Translations under genes and position numbers: made by a program | The notes under the pieces: model-generated | The model's database searches: none | What the model saw: the letters and a program-made list of their open reading frames with translations, nothing else | Told to the model about the DNA's origin: nothing | Assembly (NCBI GenBank): GCA_000507305.1 | Contig: DF239094.1 | Location: 62,001 to 126,000, forward strand | Source: Breviolum minutum Mf 1.05b.01 | Lineage: Eukaryota; Sar; Dinophyceae; Suessiales; Symbiodiniaceae | Length of the DNA: 64,000 bases | Direction: 5' to 3' | Shown: positions 22,161 through 33,600 of the stretch, piece by piece | How the letters are laid out: the number at the start of each line of letters is the position of its first letter | How positions within the stretch are numbered: position 1 is the first letter of the stretch

Positions 22161-22289
22161 ATTTTTGATCGTCGCAAAAAGGCCGGAAAAACACCAGAGC
22201 TCTACAACGAGCTGGAAAAGTTGGAGGATTTTTTTCGACAAGAGGCAGTTTTCATGGCCAAGGCGTGGATTGAGGTTTTCATGGGATGA
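22161..22289 (+). CDS. Candidate terminal exon, helical
   Basis: IFDRRKKAGKTPELYNELEK then LEDFFRQEAVFMAKAWIEVF and a TGA. It is in frame with the preceding open segment except for one TGA (22158), with no acceptor AG between, so this is either a degraded exon, a sequencing difference or a non-standard splice. Confidence 0.42.
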   Translation: MFDRRKKAGKTPELYNELEKLEDFFRQEAVFMAKAWIEVFMG

Positions 22290-22752
22290 CTTTTGATGGC
22301 GTTCGGTCACGACGTGTTGACCTTTGGTAAAGCTAAAAAAATGATTAAACGTGTCTATGTTAGTAGAATTTTAGTGTTAATTGAAGAAACAACTACTAAT
22401 TCGATAAGTTGTAAAGTTGTTCTCGGAATCGTGCACATTTGGATGGAAAGGTTACCATGGATTGAATAATAAGCCTGTAGATGAGACAGAGCAAGCAGAA
22501 ACCTTGAGAACTTTATGGAGTTGCTCACTTCATGGATCACTCATTTTCTCTTTTAATTATTCTTGACAAATGGGCAAAAAGAGCTACAGCCACTACAGCC
22601 ATTGTACTGTATATACCTACAGCTACACGCGTGCTCAATATATCTACTAAATTTAAAGAGTTTGCATGTTTTTGCAACAAAGACTGTAACACATAGACTT
22701 TCGTCTAAAAGGGGTTGTCCTTTTCGTCTCATGTCGTTGGCTAGACTTGCAG

Positions 22753-22817
22753 ACGTTTGTTGCCGAAATCCCGGGCCACACATTTGCATGGCCAGGATGG
22801 CAGTGGCAGCAACTAAG
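22753..22817 (+). CDS. Candidate exon
   Basis: TFVAEIPGHTFAWPGWQWQQ, acceptor GACTTGCAG, donor AG|GTAGGT, outgoing phase 2. Strong donor and aromatic-rich content. Confidence 0.48.
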
Positions 22818-23040
22818 GTAGGTGCTTGGGTGGAGAGCGTGAAGACAGACGTCATGTACTCATAGCTACAGATTATCGATGCTGCTACACCGGTTTAACA
22901 CTAGTCCATCACTGCTATCATGGAAGAAAGCCACAGTACATTCAGTTTTCTTTCCCTTTTTTTCCTTGGAATGTGGATTCTCTGCACAACTTGTTGCTTC
23001 AATGTAGGCAAGCTGCTGACTGAATCATGGCGGCTGTTGA

Positions 23041-23226
23041 TACATAGAACTGTGGCGGTTTGGATCCAGGGCGGGTCCAATCGAGTTGTTTCACTGTAGG
23101 AGCACGCAGCATGGCCGCGTGTTTGTTGATGATTTTTGTGACAAGTTTCTGAGAAGTTTTGGAACAGATGTATTTCAATGGATTTTATCTAGGAGATCAA
23201 CCACAGAAAACCTGATCCATTTTTGA
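23041..23226 (+). CDS. Candidate exon, 61 codons
   Basis: IELWRFGSRAGPIELFHCRS, then QHGRVFVDDFCDKFLRSFGT, open from after TGA to a TGA stop. A reading frame of this length and composition is unlikely by chance. The exon may be shorter at the 3' side. Family unknown. Confidence 0.45.
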   Translation, partial: YIELWRFGSRAGPIELFHCRSTQHGRVFVDDFCDKFLRSFGTDVFQWILSRRSTTENLIHF

Positions 23227-23632
23227 GGTTTCTGACTTTTGAAGGCCGTGCGAATCAAAATTTGAGTCCAATGCCACCACAGAAACATCGGCATGGTGCA
23301 CAGTTTGGCCATCGTTTCAAGCAGTGGTTTCATCTTTGTTTTTTTGGGAATAATTAGAACATCCAAATGAAATTGACTGAAATTATGATTGATGAAAACT
23401 AAAATCATGATTTTAGGAAAAACTCCTATTGTTGGAGTCCAAATTATCATACCCTGAAACAGCATCAGTGTTCCGATGCTTCTGACCCTCCGCTTTGGGA
23501 GGGAGTAAAATTTCAGGCAGCGACCAGCAAGGATGTTGAAGAGCATTGACCGTCAGATATCATGACTGGCATGGATTTTCCAATATGTTTATAGTTATAG
23601 CAAATCTCAGGTAGTTCCGAAACCGATCTTAG

Positions 23633-23689
23633 GATGCGACCTTTTGATGCAAAGCGGGGAATTTTGATGCAACTCACATGGGACCTAAG
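23633..23689 (+). CDS. 57-bp micro-exon
   Basis: MRPFDAKRGILMQLTWDL between TTAG|G and AG|GTTTGC, phase 2 at both ends. Confidence 0.48.
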
Positions 23690-24082
23690 GTTTGCGAAAG
23701 CTTTTTGCATTGTATTTTGTACAACAACTGATATTTGTATCCGCTATACATGCAACTACTATATAAACTAAACAATCACTGTATCCGGTTGTTGTTGTTT
23801 TCTTCTAGCCAAGTCTGTGTTTCTGCGCTTGCTGTTTTCGCGTAAATTAGAGAACAACTGGAGCTCCAGTTCATGGTGCATCAAAAAGGTGACCGTCGGT
23901 GGTTATCAGCCAACTACATTTGAGATAACATGCAGCACCCGAAGAAATATTTGTGGGAGGAAGCTCCACCATTTTTGATGATATAAGATGCTGCAAGATG
24001 TTCTTTTTACATATTAGTTTGCCGCCATTTTTTGTTGATTGGACTTTTCTTGGAACGAAGTTGACTTTCACATGGGCCAGGG

Positions 24083-24448
24083 ATGGTGTTCGACCCGCTA
24101 AGCTTGTTGAAGGCCAGTGAGCGAACAAGGGAAACCTTGCAGATGATTGCCTTGTAGGAGCCCAACAGATTTCCAACATTTCGCTGGTGAGGCTTCGTGG
24201 CATCACCCGCCAAGAAGGTGGGGCACAACGAAGCCGAGTTAAACTGGACGGGTTGTGTATCTGTGGTTCAACTCTTGGAAATAGTGGTTCAACTCTTGGA
24301 AATAGTCTGTGAATGTCTGTGATTCTTTCCGGATTTGTTGGAACCTGAAGCTGCTACAGCCAGGATGTATCTTTCACTGCTACGACTCCTCCATCCTCTC
24401 AGGACTGCTTTTTAAAAGACTTCACCTTTTTTATTGGGCTCTCAAAGG
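24083..24448 (+). CDS. Region with overlapping candidate exons
   Basis: Three coding-like frames follow one another: MVFDPLSLLKASERTRETLQ (24083-24157), DDCLVGAQQISNISLVRLRG (from 24142) and PGCIFHCYDSSILSGLLFKR (24360-24448, donor AAAG|GTGAGATT). Which are used cannot be decided. A 21-bp tandem duplication (GTGGTTCAACTCTTGGAAATA) lies at about 24263-24304. Confidence 0.33.
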
Positions 24449-25239
24449 TGAGATTGTGGCTGTCATTGGGTGATTGAAGGAGCTGTCCAGTAGCTTTGTT
24501 ACTCCCAGCAGCAGGCAAGAAGTTGAGCATGTCGAGGAAATCATTTGGTAGAACACTTTCAACAAACATAGAGCCATAAGTTAGAAGTCGTCGTGATGAA
24601 TTTCGGATGATTCATTTGAGACCTCTCAACAACAGACTTACAAGAAGTGAATCCAATGCAACACCACAACCTTCCAGAAAAGACATACACCAATGAATAA
24701 TCACCAATAAGAAAAAAATACCTTACTGTATATGATTTTATATGGATTTCTTTATTTGGGGTTATTTTTTTCCACATCCCATCCGTGGCTGACGTAGCTT
24801 CTCGGAGGTCCTCCAGTTCAACTCCAGAGCTGAGAAGCTACCGTTTGACTGAAGGCCGTTGTGAGGTGAGAAATCGGGTACCGGGGAGTTTGCCAAAATT
24901 ACACCCGGAGTGGATGTTTTTTTTTTCTTCGAGGATTTTGATGGATTTTTGTGTTGTTATTATGTAATGTATACATTGCTGAGTTCTTTTTGAGGCGCTT
25001 TAAGATACAGTATTTCAAGTTTAAAGATGTTTTGATGCAAGAGGTCATACGCCGTTCTTTGTTCAAGATACAGATATGAACATTGATGGCTCGCTTGTTC
25101 CAAAAGGCTGCCGTTGATATGCCTTTACATTTGTATATATTCATATTGTCTAGATGATGCTTGGGAGAGGTGATATACCGCAGATCCACAATTGATGATT
25201 GACACGACTATGAATCGATAGTAAACTACAACGCCACAG
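24449..25239. other. Mostly non-coding
   Basis: One possible exon ends at GAG|GTGAGAAA near 24871 (VADVASRRSSSSTPELRSYR). Otherwise AT-rich. Confidence 0.35.
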
Positions 25240-25393
25240 TTCGACCCCTCTTGTCGTCGTCGTCCTCGTCATTTCTATGACGAAGCCTGGAAGCCAAAAA
25301 AGGCCCTCGATAGCGTCCATCCCTGGGCACTTGATTTAGAGGACGGTGACCCCCCGTCGCCATGTGATGGTTTTCGGGACGTCCAACACAAAT
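25240..25393 (+). CDS. Candidate exon, 51 codons
   Basis: FDPSCRRRPRHFYDEAWKPK, then ALDSVHPWALDLEDGDPPSP. Acceptor CGCCACAG, donor AAAT|GTCATG. Distinct GC-rich codon use against AT-rich flanks makes this one of the clearer isolated exons. Basic head, acidic tail; no family recognised. Confidence 0.57.
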
Positions 25394-25655
25394 GTCATGT
25401 AATCTCAGTCAGCAAGTTGATAACGTTGATTGTTCACTTTCTGTAGAATTCAACATGCACGAGATGAGAATCGAAAGGGTTTGCTTTGGATGATCAGGCT
25501 AGGTTTGGATCCGAATTCCATCCTTGAAAGATGACACTGTTGCGAATGATGAGAGTTTTGATGACTTTAAAGGCTGGCACCACTGCTGAAAATGGAACTT
25601 GTAATTTGGTTCTTGTGGATGATTTTGGATCGTTATTGTCAATTTGATCCTTCAG

Positions 25656-25724
25656 ATGACCACAACCTCAGCGTGGGTGCCGCGGTTAATTGAGGACAAA
25701 GAAGTAAAGACGCCAGTTCATGAG
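25656..25724 (+). CDS. Candidate exon
   Basis: MTTTSAWVPRLIEDKEVKTP then VHE; acceptor CCTTCAG, GC donor. May be the end of the gene upstream of arf. Confidence 0.42.
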
Positions 25725-25800
25725 GCGATGGGATGACATGTGAGGCATTGTGGACATATGTGGATAGGCAAAGTGTGACAATTGAATACAATTTAGATAC

Positions 25801-25870
25801 TAGAATTATATAGAATTATATAGAATTATATAGAATTATATAGAATTATATAGAATTATATAGAATTATA
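25801..25870 (+). repeat. TAGAATTATA x7 tandem
   Basis: Seven perfect 10-bp units, AT-rich, about 330 bp upstream of the arf start. Confidence 0.97.
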
Positions 25871-26112
25871 CTAAATGATACGTCAATATGTCCAACATTG
25901 TCTAACCATATTATTATAGTCATGTTACACGTTGCAATACTGTACTGTATGACTGTACGTATATTAGCTAAACTAAGAATTAAATCACGTGACCGCTGGT
26001 GACATCACATGGGAAGGTAGTTTAGCAAAAGATTGCATTGCACCCTAGATGATATGACCTAGCCGAACATGCTGGATAATCCGTTTTTAGACTGCACTGT
26101 TGGATTTCCATC

Positions 26113-27013
<901 letters not shown>

Positions 27014-27620
27014 GTGCAATGCTCACGTTGTATAGGTACTTTTTTGTTCCAATTGCCATGTTCTTTGCTGCAACATTTTTGTCCCAGAACCGTTTTGTGC
27101 GGGCCTATGCAGTCTCACTCCAAGTGAGAAGGGCCTGCTTTGAAGTCGGTTCTCCTCCAAAGTGTACAGATTTTGGTTGGGGGTTCTCGAATTTAGCCTG
27201 AGCATAACATCCCGCACCGATGAGAAACTGCCTTGTATTTGCTTACTGCAGCGCATCTTTCATGCGGTGGATGTCTTAAACCACGTGTAAGACACCGGTG
27301 GCATCTTAATACATCTTAGAGTTTTTCTGAAGGCAGTGACACGAGTACCTTCAAAAGCAATGTCTTCGCCCACACACACACATACAATATAAATTAAAGC
27401 CTCATTGATTCTTGAGATAGTTGTGGGGAATCTACATTGCCCAAGTGTATAGTATATAGTATACACAGACAAATGCATTTACATTCGCCTCTGCTTGTAC
27501 ACATCTACATTTCAAACCATTGGAGAGTCATTGGAGTACATAGTTTCTTCCATGGACTGACCTTCCAAAATATCTCTGCATTTCCGGTCGATTAAAGCTC
27601 CAAACCACCCCCAGCATATC

Positions 27621-27877
27621 ATGGGCATGCTTTTCGGCAAGGTTTGGGAGATGAGTAGATTCTATCATTGCTTGGCTTGAATGCTGCTGGTAAGACCACC
27701 ATCCTCTATCGATTGAAATCGGGAGATCTGGTTGACACTGAACCCACAATGGGATTCAATGTTGAGACCATTATGTACAGACAGATCAAACTATTCAAAC
27801 TTTCACTCTGGGACTTTGGGGGGCCCTGTCAGATCTTTTTTGCAGCTTGCAGGATGACTCTGCATCTCACACCTTGA
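27621..27877 (+). pseudogene. Decayed intronless Arf/Arl copy
   Basis: MGMLFGKVWEM at 27621 resembles an Arf start. Most of the link to the P-loop is then lost and the frame shifts. From 27668 the frame reads [20 protein letters not shown] and TMGFNVE, then SLWDFGG where the catalytic QD is replaced (PCQI), and stops at 27877. There is no intron at the site used by the neighbouring arf gene, and an insertion of about three codons precedes WDFGG. Everything after switch 2 is missing. A tandem or cDNA-derived duplicate that has lost function fits best; Arl origin is possible. Confidence 0.8.
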
Positions 27878-28444
27878 TGCAGCACTTGTGGCTGAATGAA
27901 ACGGAGGCTCGAGGGTTCAAGGGGGTTAGGTGATTTTTGTAAATTTGTTGGGCGACAGAATCAAGATGAATCACCTGGTGATGCAAACAATGAGTTTCTC
28001 AATCTTCCATTGAAGCCATTGGCCTGAAGGTTCCTGTGTTTGTTTTGGAATGCTGCCTGTGACATGGACCATGGCCACCTGCAGGGGGGGTGTCTGTTTT
28101 TTTTGCAAAGTTTTTGCTGTGGATTTTCATGGATTCGTTCTAAAATTCGCTTCATCACTAGCTGTCTAGGATCGATTAAAACTGCCATGGTGAGATCAAT
28201 TGGAAGATTCCTGTCATGGCACAACAGAATACTTGGTGAGCCTGGAGGAGAAAGTCATTTACAATGTCCAGTTCAACAGCAACACCTACAGAGCACGGTT
28301 GCAATAAATGAGCCACGAAAAGGTAATAGCATTATAAGTTTTACTTAAAGCTTCTAAGATAAGAACAGATTTCTACAGAATTACCAAACATTTTGGCATG
28401 TTTTCATATCTTCATTTCATATCCTTTGATTTCATCAAACATAT
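27878..28444. other. Mostly non-coding
   Basis: Near 28236-28307 two frames look coding (LGEPGGESHLQCPVQQQHLQ; EKVIYNVQFNSNTYRARLQ), but no splice model could be fixed. Confidence 0.3.
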
Positions 28445-28661
28445 GCTGGTCCACTGCCCAATGGAGCCCTCACTGGCTTCACCTGTGACGCCACGGTTGA
28501 GAGCGGTTAAGCCTCAGCGCCCGTGGCGGGAAAGACCTGGCTACAGAGAAAGGTTGGGGGCCACGACCGGGGCGAAATGTCGGATGGTGTCAGAACTTTT
28601 CATGAACTCCCCACAAAAGGAGAAACACAAATCCCTTGAAGTTGTCAGATCGCAGAGGTAA
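28445..28661 (+). CDS. Candidate exon, basic
   Basis: Frame with SLASPVTPRLRAVKPQRPWR then ERPGYRERLGATTGAKCRMV, ending in TAA. Possible internal donor AAAG|GTTGGG. Arg/Pro-rich, perhaps RNA-binding; weak. Confidence 0.35.
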
Positions 28662-28778
28662 GAATAAACACAAGGTGTTCTTTAAGAGGAATCCAATCCA
28701 TTTTTATATACGGATGAAGCTGAGAACCTTTTGCCAACAAAAACTCACACATGTAGTCCCTTGCTCTCGTCTCGGCAG

Positions 28779-28839
28779 GCCTACAGGTGGTTGGTCCTGC
28801 GTTGCATGGTCTCCGCTGGCTTTAATACCATTGACCAAG
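28779..28839 (+). CDS. Candidate exon
   Basis: AYRWLVLRCMVSAGFNTIDQ with acceptor CTCGGCAG and a GC donor, outgoing phase 1. Unknown. Confidence 0.46.
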
Positions 28840-29249
28840 GCGTGAAAGATAGTTTTTGGATGCCTGGATCTTGCTTATCATTGTGTATTATGCAATGGAT
28901 ACATGATAAATACGTAAACATACGTATGCATATAGTACGTACGTATATATACATATATATATACATATGCAGTGTTTTTCAAGGAATCTACACTTTTGTG
29001 CAGATCCATATATGGACCTATCATGTATGGAATCTATATGGAAGCAACATTGAAAAGGAAACCTGGAATCCGATTTGAATTGGACATTTGGAGCCAGAGC
29101 CTTGCCTTTCCACAGGCCAGAAGAAATAGAATTGGCTCTGCCTCGTACTCAGTGCTGCTGTCCTGCCATGGTTTTGCTTCAAAGTGTGTGAGTGTAACTG
29201 TTCAGCCTGCATCCCCCCAAAAACAATCCCCCAAAACCAAACTCTTGAT

Positions 29250-29385
29250 GACGGAGTACTTTTGCTTGTACCCTTGGAGCAATTACAAGGTCAGTGCACG
29301 GTCTCGCCATGAGCGGTGGCGCTGGCGCTTGACGCGTGAAGCCAAAGCCTCTCTGAAGGAAGAGCCTCTTGGAATCAAATTGTGA
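29250..29385 (+). CDS. Candidate terminal exon
   Basis: YFCLYPWSNYKVSARSRHER then WRWRLTREAKASLKEEPLGI and TGA at 29385. Acceptor uncertain (perhaps AAGGTCAG). Basic C-terminus; it may close the gene begun near 28.4 kb. Confidence 0.33.
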
Positions 29386-29772
29386 CCTGTGGAAGGTGGC
29401 CACCTAGCGATGTATTCCTTTTTGTCTCCATGTCAAATCACCTTTGTACATGTTCCAAGGCTTTTCCGAACCCATCGTTTTTTTTTTGTGGATACTTGGA
29501 TAATTCTTGGTATGTGAAGTGATTGAACGATGGTTTTGCTTCCCGTTTTTCCAAGTTGAAGTCCCAACTTTTTTCTTCAGATTCAGCGTTTTTTTCTCAC
29601 ATGGTGTCATTTTCGAGCCGAGGTTCGATTTGTTGGATACGATCCTTGGCTATTTGGGGCGTGTCATAGTAGAGGCCAGCTGGACATTCTTTAGAAACTT
29701 TGATGCTTAGTTACTTGGGGTATGCTATCAAGGGAGCTTGGTCTGATCCTGACATGTCCTGACAAAAATCCT
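29386..29772. other. Intergenic, no gene seen
   Basis: Region between the previous stop and the start of the channel gene. T-rich tracts but no exon. Confidence 0.5.
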
Positions 29773-30619
29773 ATGAGTTCCTTCTTTCACAACTTATGGC
29801 ACGAGCCCAGGAATGGCGATGGGGTCCTCTCACGTGCGGAGTACGCACAACGAAATGATCGACTACAAAGTCAGGAAACACAGGCCATGTGAAATGAACA
29901 ACCCATATTTTTTCCACAACACATGTACAAAACACGGATCCCGTCATGCTTTGGGGGGATTCTGCTCCATGGATGTCTGTGCCTCCGCCAGGTGTCCTCC
30001 AGTGGCGCGGTTCTTGATCAAAAACTTGAAAGCTTCAAGCAGCACCGGGGCAGCACATCCAACGCGAGATGACATCTAGTCGACGTTACTCCAATTAAGC
30101 ATATATAGTAGTATTCTGGAGATTCTGGACTTTGGATGAAGTGAAAAAGCATTGAAATCACATATTGAAATATACAGTCGACATCTGAATTTTACTGACA
30201 ATAGTCAACCAAAAATCATCAAAAATTGTGGCTGATTTCCACCTTTTGCAGGCTTTGGTGTTACTTGGCGCGTTCACGAAGCCTCAACGCTGAGGTACTT
30301 AGTCGAATGCGAAGAGAGCGGCCCGCTGCAGTATCGTGTTGTAGCATCTTGGTGTATTTAAAGGGAGGAGTCTCAACATCAGTGGAGCTTTTTAATACTT
30401 TTTGATTAAGTTCGTACTTCTACAATATAATTTGAGAACTTACCAGACAACACATACAGGCTTTCAAAAAATTGCCACAGAAATTCATCCCAGGAGAGCT
30501 TTCTGGTCGCCTTGGGGACCATTTGCTTTGTGACGCGCGTTGTCTCCCCAGACGTGGCAGGCACTGCCAAGAAAGGAATTGTTGTGCCAAAAGCACCAAC
30601 ACCATCCTCCTCCTCCTCC

Positions 30620-30653
<34 letters not shown>

Positions 30654-33600
30654 GATCATCCTCATCATCATCCTCATCTTCATCCTCGCCATCATTTTTA
30701 TGTTCTTCTGCTTCTTCATAGTCATAGTTACACTGTCTGGGATTGAACCAACTCGCTTTTCACCCTTGATTTCAGCTCTCTGATACCGTCGTGCCAGGGG
30801 AGCTTTTTTTGAAGGAAGTAGAGGATATTGTGAATGTTTCCTTCTTCATCAAGTTTTTGCTCCTGTTTTGGAGACTCGGCTTTTGCATTTATTGGAAGCG
30901 AAAGGATCTTAGATGCGGGGTGGGACGATCAGTCGGAAGGACATGTTGTTCTGCTGGGAACCCACATGTTGGACACCTGATTGTGATTGATTGTGACTGA
31001 TCTGTTGCTGTACAGGCTTTTGGAGCCTCTTTATGTTTTCTGGATAGGGGTGCTAAGAAGAAAAAGCATTGGTGTGCGTCTTTTCGATTCCATGATGATT
31101 TCTTCAGCCCTGAAGCTATGTTGGCACGATATTTTCATATCTCCGGGAATACCTTGCTGTTTTTGTTTAAACATTTCAAAACCCTGGGTTCTGGTTCATT
31201 TGTGTTGTGAAGGATCAATGACTTCGATATCTCCTGGCTTTTCACTGGCAGTGGTGCTCTAGATGTGGCCAGTTGCTTACCGGTTCTTTGCATCCCAGCG
31301 AGAATCATAGGCCGGAGGAGTTGGGAGTCATTTGTTCCTATAATGGCTGAAGTCTTGAAGCAGCTGGGAACTATACCCCCTGCGTGTAAAGAGCCTTATT
31401 GCAGGAGTTCATTGAATTTCAGGTATGAACAGTATGATAGTTGTCATATTTCATTTTAATTTTTCAGTATTTCAGAGTATATGTATCCATCATTTGCAGG
31501 ATTTTGGATATGTTTTCATTTGAAGTTTCGCCAGGTGGTCCCAGCTTGGAACAAACCACGGATTTGCTGCAAATTGGACGCTTCCTGCGCCATCCGGCTG
31601 GAACATTTAGTGGGGCCAAGGATGGAAACCACCAAGTCAATGGGGAATTGGATGGAATTGGTGGTTATATAATGTATATCTATGTATGATTCTAATTTGC
31701 CAATGTCATTTCCTAATTTTTTACAGGTGTTAACAAGAAAAAGTCCCGCCTTGATTTATTTTGGAAGCAAAGATGTCCAAATGCTATTGAACATATTTCA
31801 ATGCATAGATTGATACTTCAGAATTCCGCACTTCGATTTCAGTAGAGCGCAACTTGCAATGGGACCCACGGGATGTCCCCAAAGGATCCACGTTTTTTTT
31901 GATCCAAGGTGTTCCCTTCAACCATGGATATTCATTGCACTAAGAGATGTAGGTTTTACTGTATCTGAGGCTTCAGGATATCAGGAAAAACACATAATAT
32001 CATCACAATTGAGGTCTTCTTCGTGTGGCACTTCCCTCTGACACTGGACGTGGACGATGGCGCTGGTCTAGGACGACTAAGCAACAGCAAGCTTAAAATG
32101 CCTGTGGCCTTATGGTAACATGAAGATTTTTTGGAGGCATCATGGTGTATCACTGGAATAGTTGTTGATAGTCTTTAAGATGGTGTAATACCGTGGTTCC
32201 AACTTACCAGCTCTCATATTCCTATGCCAGGACTGTGCCAGTGACCCAGCAGATCATTGCAGTGCTGTTGTCCTTGTTGGGAACCACGGTGGTCTCTGCC
32301 ACGGTTTTATACTCCTTTGAAAATGATCCCTCCGTGAACTTGGAGGCTACTGATTCTCAGATCTAAAGAGGGAGCTTTTTGCAACCGTTTTTGAAGGGGT
32401 TGATGGTTTACAAACGAGTGTGCCAAAGTACCAATTTTCTGCTCTTAAGGTGTTGGACATATTTTTGTGACTTTTTGGGATGGGTCTTTTGAACTGGATG
32501 AATCAAATGGAAGTTTGAGTAAACTATTCTTTGATACTGCATGATGGTTGAAGCATGTTGAGGCTTCCTGTTTGGAGGTGTAGACTATGTCCTGTTTGTG
32601 TTGCTGCACCGAAGTACCAATAACAAAGACTTGCAATATGGAAATGTTCTTCAATGTTCTTCATATTTGTACAAACCTGATCATAGTTCTCAATCATTGA
32701 GACAAATCATGTTCAACATATTCACTATTTGTTTGAAGCAATTGTTCTACGAACGGAATTTTACACTCCCTGAAACTAACATAGCACCTGAAAATAGGCC
32801 ATCTCAAAATTATCCCAACCATCCATTTTCAGGAGCTACTAATGCTACTGTATGTTAGTTTCAGGGAGGGTAAACAACAACAACATCCTCCAATCGAGGA
32901 ACGCAGCTTTGAAGATGCATTGATTTACATGGTGAATATTTTTGCCGGCCGCGATCCACCTTGGTATCTTCGAAGACGTTCAAACCGCCATTGTTGTTTG
33001 AGAACTGGATGAAGGATAGTTAAACATAGAGATGTTGATGTTACTTGTAGTTGCTTTTGAAGACATCTTTTCTTTGAATTATATTGTTTGGTAGTATACA
33101 ATAGACCTGTTCTTTTTTTGTTTCAACACTTCCATATCTTTGTGTTGCAACGTGCCACTTTCGAGTACAACTCGTCGATACTGTGCCCAAGGTACCCAGG
33201 GAATCCTCAAGCAAAGATTGCCTCGGTCATAGCAACCACCTCTGGGATTATTTTTATTCCCTTCCTGGTGGCCAGATCTGTTGAACTGTTTCTTGGTGGG
33301 AGATCACGGAATTCTTGTAATGGAAAGTTGAAATTGAAAGACATTGGAAAAACATTGGAAGATGTTGAGTCAGAGTGTGTCAGAGTGGATCTTGTGCAAG
33401 GTCATGAAAACAGAACAGTACGTGCATGTGCCGCATTTTCTTTTGTTTGCAGGAGGTTTGTACCAGGTCCATTTTCACAACTTCCGATGGGATTCACCCA
33501 AACACCTACTATATTTTGCACCTCATGATCGTTGCCAAGTAGATTTCAAGTGGTTCGAAATGTTCGGATGGATGTCTATAGTTTGTTGATGTTTTGTGAG

